Below, piece by piece: positions 45,471 to 57,400 of a stretch of DNA of 64,000 nucleotides (within the stretch, counting starts at the first letter, position 1; each line of letters starts with the position of its first letter). This DNA comes from Branchiostoma floridae. Lineage: Eukaryota > Chordata > Leptocardii > Amphioxiformes > Branchiostomatidae. A model generated the notes under the pieces. It worked only from the letters and a program-made list of their open reading frames with translations, was not told the DNA's origin and ran no database searches. The DNA lies in the NCBI RefSeq assembly GCF_000003815.2, contig NC_049991.1, positions 18,566,037 through 18,630,036 of the forward strand. Reading direction: 5' to 3'. A program made the position numbers and the translations under genes.

Positions 45471-48400
45471 CCAAACAGTGCCATAGACATAAACCAATTG
45501 GTGAATGTAATTGTTGTGCCAGGAAAATCACTCCTTGCATATTTGAGGACATCTGATCAATCTTGACTGGTATTTCTGTATTTCTTGTAAGATGTTGTAC
45601 TTACTTAAGGTTGAAGAGCGACTGTCTCTTCAGCCACAGTTTCTCCACTTTAATCTCGACCTCGATCAGGCTGTCATGTAGAGTGTCCATGGAGTCGTCA
45701 TCTGAGCAGATGTAAAATTAATGTAGTTTGTAAGTTTTCTTTAGTACGTACCACATAAAATAAACAGTGATTTGATCACAATGTGCAAATTAAAATGTGA
45801 AGCCCAGCTAGCTGGCAATGGGCCAAGGATGCCAAAGAGTAAGTTAGTAAGGATAAACAGGATATGAAATAACTTTGGACCTTACTCCTGGCCATCCTTT
45901 CATACCTGCGCATGCATTACAGCCCAATACAATGATTAAGCAAAGGTGCTGGGTTCAAGTCCCACACTCGTACCTAATATATACTAAAATGGACTGTCAA
46001 CTCAACTAGAAAGAGCTAATGCAGTAATATCAGGCACTTATTTCAATAACCTGTGACTTTGCAAAATTATCAAGACCCAAAAGATGATAGACTTTATTGT
46101 TTGGTTGTGCATTGTCTAGATGTAAAAAAAAAAAACATGCACATGAACCTGTGGCTGGCGCTTTCCAGAAGCCGAAGAAGGCCGTGAAGCGTTCCCACAA
46201 CCCCTGGATGAAGTACCGGTCCTCTTCAGGCATGTCGTGGTTCCGCATCTCGGGAAGTGCGCTGTCGATGATCGCCATGGCGATGTTCATCAGCACCAGG
46301 AAGATGATGCTGATGAAAGCGAAGAAGAAGATGGGGCCGAGGATGGGGGCTGCCTCCTGTAGCTGGTAGTAGTAGAAGTTTCCAAGAGACATCTGGAACA
46401 ATGTGGAGAAGGACTTGCTGATGGAGCTGAAAGATAACAAAAAATCAAATCGTTGTAATGAGGACAATTGGCGTGTTTTACTTCCAAGCACTCAGAATCC
46501 ATGTCCTTTTGTTAAAACGAGACATCATGATATTAAATTTTTTACCCACATTGATACAAGAATATGTTTTCTTACCTGTACTCTGTCACAGTAAGGCCGA
46601 ACATGAGATATGCGTAGACTCCGAAAGCTGACATCCAGAAGAAAAAGTAGAAGATGAAGGAGGAGAACTCTCCCGCCATCCCTCGGAACACGGACATCAG
46701 CTTGGCGAGGAACGGGTTGAACCTCAACAGCCGGAGGAGCTTCATCATGTTGACAAACGCCAAGAAGGCCAGGAACCAGCCGTAAACCTGGCTTATGTTG
46801 ACCGCAGATCGGAAATGGTGGACTTGATCTTTAAGAGAACAGTATTGCATATCATAAGTACAGTGTTAAATAACCACCTTGTAATACAATCAACTTGGCA
46901 TGCTTTCCAACATTGACAACATTGACATTGAGGGTTAAAGTGAAATTTTCATGAACATGTAAATACTACAGTAACTGTAACAATGCTTTTGCTGCTTTTG
47001 CATTGTGTTACAAATGTACCTTTCTCTTCCTTGATCGCCACCAGAGCCCTGGAGCTGTAGATTGCCTTAAAGCCATACAAGGCAATGACAATCAATGCCA
47101 AGAAGAAGTTGAAGATTTCAATAATATTCCATGCCCCCTTCAGGTAGGCCAAGCCGACTGTGCGTGCAGTTTTCACCTCTCTCCACAGAGTGTAGAGGAG
47201 AATGATGACATAAATGATTTCCAACAAGGCGTAGATGTACCCGATTGTACCAGGCCGTTGATGGAGTCGGAAGGTCTGCACGTGGTGACGGGAGAAAACT
47301 CCGGCCATCTCGGAGAATTCAAACACAACCGTCAGCGATGTGAACAGATCAACGTTTCCATTGTAGAGCATCGCTTCCAAGAAGATGACCCTCGTGTGCT
47401 TGTCGATCCAACGGTTTGCCATCAGGTCTGCTAGGATGCTGCGCATCTCGTCTGCTGATTTTCCAAGGTGCAGACCAAAGCCGTCTCCCCAATAGTGCGT
47501 TGTCACACCGTAGATGGGGAGACTGGGGTCGTTATTGGGGAGGTAGATCCATCCAGGGGCTGCTGATTCCACAGCTGATGTATTCCTGACCCTTTTCCAC
47601 CCCTCCTCAAATGCTCCGGTCTCCTTGGCGTGTTCATCATACGGTGATGAACATTCCTCAAACAAGTGCTGAATTGCCACAGGCACCACGCACGGCCCTA
47701 GTATGACAGGAAAAGAAAACATAATATACAAGTCAGTCGCATTCCCTTCACTTTTTTTAGGTACAAAATGTAGATGTCTTTCAAACATAGATCAATCCCG
47801 AATAGTTAGATAATGATCCTTTGAATTTCTTGAACGTAGCTTTCCACACTATTTCTTTTGGTATGGTAAGGCTGCTTGATTGTGGAATAACATTTGCAGC
47901 TGCCATGTAAGCCCTCGGCAAGTGTTCCATGAAAGTAGTTCCACCCACCTGGCTTTACACGGCCTTGGATCAGGCTAGGTGGGTAGACCAGGACTGTCTG
48001 CATGTCAGCTGTGAAGACCTTCTCAAACCAGCGGGGCTTGTCGCCATTGTAGGAAGTCTCTGGGTAGAAGCTCTGCAGAGCGGTCTCATTCAGCCAGGAC
48101 CAGAAGGTGAGAGGATCATTTACCTGTGGAGAAACAACGCCATGTGAGTTTATTTATTCCACAAAGTAATTGTAGATTCCTCATCGAGGGTGCAAATAAT
48201 GAATGTTATTATGATAATAATAAAAATCACTATCTATTTGTGTCAAGATGGCTTTCCACTGGCTTCAAATGTTTTCTAAAGTTTCACAGTCTACAGTTGC
48301 CGGGTAGACCCAGGAAACCTTGGCTGGAGTATGTCAGGAAAGACATCAAGGTGTACTGCGGCCTTGACAGTGTGAGCCCGCTAAACAGGGCCGCTTGGAA

Positions 48401-51400
48401 GCTGCCAACGCTAGAATCAGGGATCTTAGCAGCAAAATAATCAAATACTGGATTACTATGTAACAGTACTACATACTACTACCACTGCTGCCCACCACTG
48501 TGTCAGGGACCCACACAGCAGTTTAATCATTAAATACTTGATTCTACTATTACTACTACTGCATAATGTCTGATCAGATATATGTAGAGATTTAAAGATC
48601 TATCCCAATGCAAGGACCTGGTGTAAGGAACTCACGTCGTCCACAGACTGCAGGAAGGTGTTGGTTGTGCTCAGTGTCTGATGGAAACCCTCTGTGGTGT
48701 TGTGGTGCTCAATGGCGATGCTGAGCACGAGCAGGAGGAAACAGCAGAACCACGCGATGTCCCACACGGTTTCCCCAAATCTCCTGTCCCTGCGCTGCCT
48801 CATTCTTGCTTGTTTGATGTTGGCAAGGGACCTCATTGAAAGTCGCTCCATCTTCCTCCTCATGCGAAATGCATCGCCTTTAGTAAGCAAGAAAAATATG
48901 AAGAAGTCTATATGGTCTATGTGTATTTGTTTGAGGGTAAAAAATTACTCACAACCTGGACAAAAGACTGAAGCACGAAGAAATAAGAACAATTCAGAAT
49001 GCAGGGTATGGCTGGGAGCACACTGAAACTACACAAAATGGCTTTCTTTAAACAGCTTCGAACATGTGGTAACAAATTGTGCACAGTTTACTTGTTCGCG
49101 GTAATAGTTCTTTTCCACAAACTGATGAGCTGACACTTACAGTTGAAGTCTGTCTCCCTTTGTGAAGACACCATGCTAGCTTTAATCAGAGCGGGGCCCC
49201 GCTTCTTTTTAAACATCTTCTTGACGGCTTGCGTCTTACCAACAAAGCAAGTCACGATGGTGAGGAACAATATCTGTAAGATAAAAGCATTAGTTGGTGG
49301 AGTTTCTGACAGGTTGTGACTTCCGCATACAAAATGTTGTGACTAGGTCAGGTTCTATTAAACTAGCAAGAAATTGTGTTGATGGCCAGATACCTTATAC
49401 CACATCATGCAGCATACATTAATTCATGATTCCACCAGGTGAGGTGCCATAATAACGCCACCTCAAAAAACGTTGTTATAGAGGCCTTCTCAAGATTGTT
49501 TTCAACACCTAAATATCTGAATTGTATTACATTTAAGACATGTAACATTCGGTGTTCAAGACAACCTTAGTAAAACCTCTATACTTGTCTAACGTTTTTT
49601 TTTCAGGTGGAGGTATCATGGCTCCTGGTGGAATTATGAGAGTCGATGTTACAAGAAAATTCAACAGAGAACATGTCCTAATACCTTTCCTGGTTGCATG
49701 ACGAAGATATCCGCCCAAAATGCGATGAAGTACACAGACAGCCACCTCTCGGATTTGTCCTTGCCCCAGTACATGCTGTACAGCACCGTGAAGACAGCTG
49801 ACCCCACGGCAGACAGCACCACGAGCACCCAGGCAACGTAATTGCACCAGTGTGGCAGGCCCTTGGCTTGTCCTTGCTGCGTGGGTGCCTCTGGTGTGTC
49901 ACCTGTCTCCATGTCTCTGACCCGCCGGTCGCCCTTGTTGCTGGGTCGGCTGTACTGGAACAGCAGGACTATGGCCATGATGACGGGAAGGCAGGTGAGG
50001 CTGGCCATGATTCCCGTGTAGACTCCATTCAGGGTGAAGGAGAATGGCCCCAGGTTGACGGCCTGCACAACCTGGGTTTTTATTTCGTCCCTTAGCCACA
50101 TGGCGCTGGACACCATGGACACAAGGAGGAGACTCAGGCAGCAGCCGAGCCTCTGGCTGCGGGTGAACGTGCCACCTGGAAAGGAAACACAATTGACACA
50201 TTAATCAGCAAAACTAGTTGCTATCAAATGGAAGCAACAAAACCAGCAACAGACATTCATCAACCGTAACAGTTGCTCAAATTTTGTTCAGTAAAACTTC
50301 AGACAATCGTTGATATACATGATTGTATAGTCCGTTTAGATCCATCTAAGATAAAGATAAAGTGCAGAAATAGCAAAATAACTGTTACCTTCAGGTGTGA
50401 AAGCGACGGACAAAAAGAGGTGCTCCTCTATCAGATTACTCCGCAGAATTGCCGGGAACAGGAACCCGAAGGATCGCAGATCCTGCTCAGTGGCGACAGG
50501 AAAGGTCTTCACCACCTGCCCGTCCCCGCGGTCGGCTGCCAGCCACTCATTGCAGAAGAAATAGGACCTGAAGTTCCAACAAAGAGAAAACTGACCTATA
50601 GTGACATATCATAAAATATTGTGTAATTTCAGTCCCTCAATGACTCTGTGTTAATCTTTTATTATGTTTTCCCTGGTGAATAGATAAACAGACAAACAAA
50701 AAGGACCCTAGGCTTGTATAATCATGATTGGATGAAACTAAGACAGCCCCAAAAGCTCAAATTAACTCACGTTTTGCCAGTGGTGACATCCTCCACTGCT
50801 GCTCTGTCCACGTGCCACGATGCACGGCTCCCCTCCCCACTGTTGTCGTGCATGAGCTGCAGCTGCTCCACGTTACCCAGCTGTTCCACTATGCTGAAGG
50901 TCAGGGTCACCTGGCTGCCCTGGGTAAAAACCTAAAACAGCAACAAAATTCCACCTGTTAGGAACTGTCGTAAATGATTGTACTATAATTGAAGTCTTCA
51001 GTGGATACAGCAGCAGCAAAATAAATGATTGAGGATACACTTTCAGGGGAAAGTTGGGCGATGGAATGATTACATTAGAGGCCATTGCTAAATTTGACAT
51101 TCTAACCTTCTCAGCGATGTTGACCACTCTCACATCGGAGTTTGCGGCGTCTCCGACAAGCTTGAAGGTAACGGTAGACTCTGTCCCAGCATGCCTAGCT
51201 GCACCTGTCCAGACGAGAAGGCGGTACAGGTAGCCGTTCTGAAGGTCGTCCAACCTTACAGCATGATGTAACTGTAACAAAGTGTGAAAAAATAGACCAT
51301 AACAATAAATGTTCACATAATGTGATGATAACAACATGACACTGACATTTCCCAGCACACACAGTATAGTCTAATACTGCATGAAGACTGGGTACTTTCG

Positions 51401-54400
51401 GTAAGTCGCAAGTAATTGGTGAATCACACTTCGTGACCCTGCCCTTGTTGGTTAAGATTTATGAAGCACTAAATTGTGATAGACATCGCTCTTTTGGGCT
51501 AGCCTGCGAGCCCTTTTTATACTTATTTGTCTTTTCCTGTCAAACCAAGGCCACACCTATTTTATTTGATGTTTCTCGGACTTCCCGACACTATTTTTCC
51601 GATTTGAAAAAAAAAAAAATTTCAAATGGATGGCCACACCTCATGTTGACAAGATTTCACTGCCTCTCCTTTGATTCTCAAATTATAGATGTTCCTCAAA
51701 TTCCAGTAGCTGTACATGCCTATTTTGGATGGTACATTTATCATTTTTCTTCAAACTTTGTACTTTGCTAACAGGGACCCTCTAAATGCTAAAATGTTTT
51801 CATTTCTGTTGTGGAACTTGAGTAAGCCCCTCGATCTCTCCAACCCCTTACGTTTTGCAAAAGTTTTTAAACCGACCGACCCAATTTTTTTTTTTTAAAT
51901 CCGAGAAACAACAAATAAAATTGGTGTGGCCTTATGAATCGATAAATTTTTTAATGAATACTGGAAAACTCTAAGACTTACTCTAACTGACCTGTGGGAT
52001 ACCCTTTATCCATTGTATATGTACGTATTGTAAACAGGGCAATTTGGAGATACAATTAGGTAGCCGGATGGTGGTTTCAGATTGCAATTATTTCAAAACA
52101 TTGCTACAGTTTGAAACCAATATATTCTTTTACTTGATATCCCTAAATACCCTGTTTTAAAATGCAACGGATATAGATTACTCCACAGATGTAGGTGATT
52201 TCATCATTATGATAACAGCGTAATAAAATCATNNNNNNNNNNNNNNNNNNNNNNNNNNNNNNNNNNNNNNNNNNNNNNNNNNNNNNNNNNNNNNNNNNNN
52301 NNNNNNNNNNNNNNNNNNNNNNNNNNNNNNNNNNNNNNNNNNNNNNNNNNNNNNNNNNNNNNNNNNNNNNNNNNNNNNNNNNNNNNNNNNNNNNNNNNNN
52401 NNNNNNNNNNNNNNNNNNNNNNNNNNNNNNNNNNNNNNNNNNNNNNNNNNNNNNNNNNNNNNNNNNNNNNNNNNNNNNNNNNNNNNNNNNNNNNNNNNNN
52501 NNNNNNNNNNNNNNNNNNNNNNNNNNNNNNNNNNNNNNNNNNNNNNNNNNNNNNNNNNNNNNNNNNNNNNNNNNNNNNNNNNNNNNNNNNNNNNNNNNNN
52601 NNNNNNNNNNNNNNNNNNNNNNNNNNNNNNNNNNNNNNNNNNNNNNNNNNNNNNNNNNNNNNNNNNNNNNNNNNNNNNNNNNNNNNNNNNNNNNNNNNNN
52701 NNNNNNNNNNNNNNNNNNNNNNNNNNNNNNNNNNNNNNNNNNNNNNNNNNNNNNNNNNNNNNNNNNNNNNNNNNNNNNNNNNNNNNNNNNNNNNNNNNNN
52801 NNNNNNNNNNNNNNNNNNNNNNNNNNNNNNNNNNNNNNNNNNNNNNNNNNNNNNNNNNNNNNNNNNNNNNNNNNNNNNNNGTACCTTCCTTACCTTTCTT
52901 TTATCTTTACGCTCAGCGATCTTGATCACGGCTGATGTCAACGAGAACAGACAGAGCGCCACAATGATGGTTGTCAAAACGGCACCGTTGTCCACCAAAT
53001 CACTGAAATTCAAGGCCCCGAAGTCAAGGGTGTTTGGCGGAGTGGCGAAGTCAAGTCCGAAGGCCGTCAGATGGTTGCAGTGGCAGATGGTGCTGGTAAT
53101 GGTGGACTGCTCGCTTATCTGTGGAAAGCAGGAATGAGAGTCAAGTTGTTAGGATCACATTTTGCTGGTACAAACACTGGTTATTTTATTTATTGAAAGA
53201 CGCCAGCAACCTTGAGAGTCTGTTCACTGCTTTAGGCATTATTGATATACAGTCAAACCTGTCTATAGTGGCCACTCAAGGGACCGGACAAATTATAGAC
53301 AGGTGGCCTCTGTATAGAGGTGGCAACTTGTAGATAAAATACCCAAGGGACCGACAAAAAGTGGCCACTATGGACAGGTGGCCCCTCTGTAGAGGTGGCC
53401 CCTAATACAGGTTTGACTGTACAGTCAAACCTGTCAATAGTGGCCACTCAAGGGACCGGACAAATGTGGCCACTATAGACAGGTGGCCTCTGTATAGAGG
53501 TGGCAACTTGTAGATAAAATACCCAAGGGACCGACAAAAAGTGGCCACTATGGACAGGTGGCCCCTCTGTAGAGGTGGCCCCTAATACAGGTTTGACTGT
53601 ATTAAGAATATATTCAAGCCATGGATTTGAATTGCTTTTCTTGGCATATTGGCCTCTTTTCACTATAGCACAGATTGCGAACATTATATTGCAATTTTAG
53701 TTGTTTCGCCAAAACAAACATTTGACAACATTAACATCCAAAACTTTGTCTTTTGTATGTGGCCATTAAAAAAGTATATTGAGTAAACGTAGGTCATTAC
53801 AATTGTAGTTCCTGTGAATACTGAAAAGTAATTTAAAAGTTCTCCTGTAAATGTCAAGAAATGTACACACCGTGCAGCCGTCAGTCCTCCAGTCTTCCTG
53901 GGTCTCGCTCCAGTAGATGCAGCCCAAACGGACCCACTGGATCCGGTAGGCATAGAAGTCATTGCTGTCTGACTCCTTCATGTCAGTTTTCGTTTCCATG
54001 TCACACTCGGTCACTGGACCTGACAAAAGGAAGTTCGCACAGGTTCTGATAAGTTTATAACTACTGAGATTTTGCCAGTGATTCCTGTTGTCAACATCAA
54101 AAATGCAACATGTATCTTATTTTAAAGATATTCCAAACAAACAAACAAACAAACAAAAGCACAACATTGCTCAGTGGAACATCAACACTTTCTATTAAGT
54201 ATGTGAAATTCACATTATATCTTACACTAGACTGAGTGTAACAGTTTAGATTCTGATAAGTTTATAACTACAGAGATGTCGCCAGTCTGACTCCTATCTT
54301 CACTGTGCGCTCATTGGTTGATCCTGAATCACATGATTCTCACAACCATATAAGTACAAGGGATGATCACCCTACTGCCTCTTGTTGGATCCATCCGCAA

Positions 54401-57400
54401 CGCCGAGGTCGCCTGGCGATGGACGACCAGGTCTCCGCCGCTTGCGGTTCCACGACCACGTTTCTCGCCGCCGGGCGGGTTTTGTGCCAGAGGAGCACGC
54501 AGTGTTGCAGCCTAGACTCCAGCTTACCAGTTGGAGGAAGACAACTTCTGAGGTTTGGCTGTGCAGCAAGTAACGGCGGGGCGAGGGATCCAGAAGCTCC
54601 GGCGGACCTTGGGGCAGACCCTCTCCACGCATCGAAAGGACGGAAGAGTCCTAGTGTTCTACCTAGTGGGGTGAAATGTCAGGACGGTGGATATACGGCA
54701 GGTTTGGGTGGAAAATGCGGTAACATACGTTGTGGTATTTGTCGAATTCTGCTTTTCTGGGAACAATGGTCTGGGTGCCGTTTGTTCACGTGTTGTTTTG
54801 CATATCTTTGGGTCGAGCTTTCGCCCGGTTTGCACGTGCTTTATTTGCATTTGTTTGCTTTTAGTTGACTGGGTATTTTGTCGATATGCACACAGTACAG
54901 TGAGGCAGCATAGACTCCAGTTTGACAGGTCGAAGACAACTTCTGAGGTTCAGCTGTGCAGCAAGTAACGGCGGGGCGATGGAACCAGAAGCTCCGGCAG
55001 ACCTTGGGCAGGCCATCTCCACGCAGCGAAAGGACGGACGAGTCCCACATAGTGGGGGGAAAACTTCAGGATGGCTGAGATATGGCAGGTTTGGGTGGAA
55101 AATGCGGTAACGTACGTTGTTGTATGTGTCGAATTCTGTTTTTCTGGGACACTCGTTTGGGTGTCGTTGTTCACGTGTTGTTTTGCATATCTTTGGTGTC
55201 GGGTTTTCTCCCGGTTTTTACTGCTTGATTTGCATTTGTTTGCCTTAGTTGACTGGGTGGGATTTTCATTATCTTTTGTTTNNNNNNNNNNNNNNNNNNN
55301 NNNNNNNNNNNNNNNNNNNNNNNNNNNNNNNNNNNNNNNNNNNNNNNNNNNNNNNNNNNNNNNNNNNNNNNNNNNNNNNNNAGGAAGGGAGGGAAACTCG
55401 TGACAGGATCCCCTTTTGACCACGTGAACAGCGTGCCAGCGTGAATGCTCGAGTGGGGTTTAGCTGCTTTACTGTAGGTTCAGAATTTGTGGTCTGAACG
55501 TGTTGTTTTCTTAGCAGCTCAGCCCGGATTCCAGCTCTCCCAGGCCGAGGAAGGCGACTACCACAGCGCGACTGAGATGTAGCAAGCTCTGACAGACTTT
55601 TGGCGGCCTCTTCACATATTGAAAGGGCGGAAGAGTCCTACCTGGCGGGTCGAAACATCGGATGTTAAAGATACAGCAGGTTTGGGTGGAAAATGCGGTA
55701 ACAAACGTTTGTGTTTTTTGTCCAATTATGTTTTCCTGGGAACAATGGTTTGGGGTGGCTAATGTGTACACGTGTTGTTTTGCATATCTTTGGTGTCGGG
55801 CTTTCGCTCGGTTCGCTCGTGCTTGATTTGCATTTGCTTTGTCTTTAGTTGATACTTGTGTTCTAAACGTGTTGTTTTCTTAGCAGATCAGCCCGGTTTC
55901 CAGCTCTCCTGTGCCGAGGAAGGTGACTACCACATCGCGACCGAGGTGCAGCAAGCTGCGACAGAGCGTTGGAGCCAGCAAGCCGAGCATTCCCAACACA
56001 TACGGCAGTTCTTCGCGGCATCGACACTAGACGACAGCCGTCACGGAGCGCACGGCTTTGGTTTTTTCAGGGAGGCGTGCACGTTTTTGGTGACATCGAT
56101 ATTTTGTCTTTATGTCTGTTGTTGCTGTTTTGAAGTGTTTGGTTTCCCTCTAATTAGGGATATTTTCTTTTACCGTTGTTGTTTGTAAAGTTTTGCTTGT
56201 GTTGACACAGTGACGGCGACACAGACCTGGACTATTAAGGAATGCAGTCGTCTAAGGAACCACAGCCTGGCAGCAGCGTTGGCAGTTTCTATCGCTGAGG
56301 GGAGTCTCCTTAAATCACGAGGAAAGAAGGTGTGTTTTGGTCCGTTTTGTACTATATTTTGGAGAAAACAGCGCATGTACGGATCGTTCTCGGTCGCTCC
56401 TGCTTGGTGTTTGATGGTTCTTTTATACCGTGAGAACACCGAGTAGCGAGGTCCGGAGAGGTTTCGTGTTGGCGTGTTTTCTTTTCAGCTGGTGAAACGG
56501 CGCGCATGTGCGGGCCTTTCATCGTTTGTGCTTGGTGTTTGGTGCACTGTTAGTGTGCGATCACTGAGTAACGTTGATCAGAGAGTTTTTCCGCACATGG
56601 CGGGTGTTTTCATGGGGGTGAAACGGCGCGCATGTGCGGGCCTCCGATCGTTGGTGCTTGGTGTTTGATGCACTGTTAGGGTGCGATCACTGAGTAGCGT
56701 TGATCGGAGAGTCTTTCCGCACATGGCGGGTGTTTTCACAGAAATGAAACGGCGCGCATGTGCGGGCTTCTGACTGTGCTCGGTGTTTGCTGCACTGTTA
56801 GTGTGCGATCACTGAGTAGCGTTGATCAGAGAGTCTTTCCGCACATGGCGGGTGTTTTCATAGCCATAGGAATGGAACGGCGCGCATGTGCGGGCCTCTG
56901 ATGGTTGGTGCTCGGTGTTTGCTGCACTGTTAGTGTGCAATCACTGAGTAGCGTTGATCAGAGCGTCTTTCCGCACATGGCGGGTGTTTTCACAGAAATG
57001 AAACGGCGCGCATGTGCGGGCTTCTGATTGTGCTCGGTGTTGACTGCACTGTTAGTGTGCGATCACTGAGTAGCGTGGATCAGAGAGTCTTTCCGTACAT
57101 GGCGGGTGTTTTCACAGAAATGAAACGACGTGCATGTGCGGGCTTCTGAACGTTGGTGCCCGGTGTTTGTTGCACTGTTAGTGTGCGATCACTGAGTAGC
57201 GTTGATCAGAGAGTCTTTCCGCACATTGTGGGTGTTTTCACAGAAATGAAACGACGTGCATGTTCGGGCTTCTGAACGTTGGTGCCCGGTGTTTGTTGCA
57301 CTGTTAGTGTGCGATCACTGAGTAGCGTTGATCAGAGAGTCTTTCCGCACATGGCGGGTGTTTTCACAGAAATGAAACGACGTGCATGTGCGGGCTTCTG

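Noticed and set aside
45220-45552. His/Thr-rich and Cys/Val-rich frames
   Set aside because: Generated by a CA/GT microsatellite.
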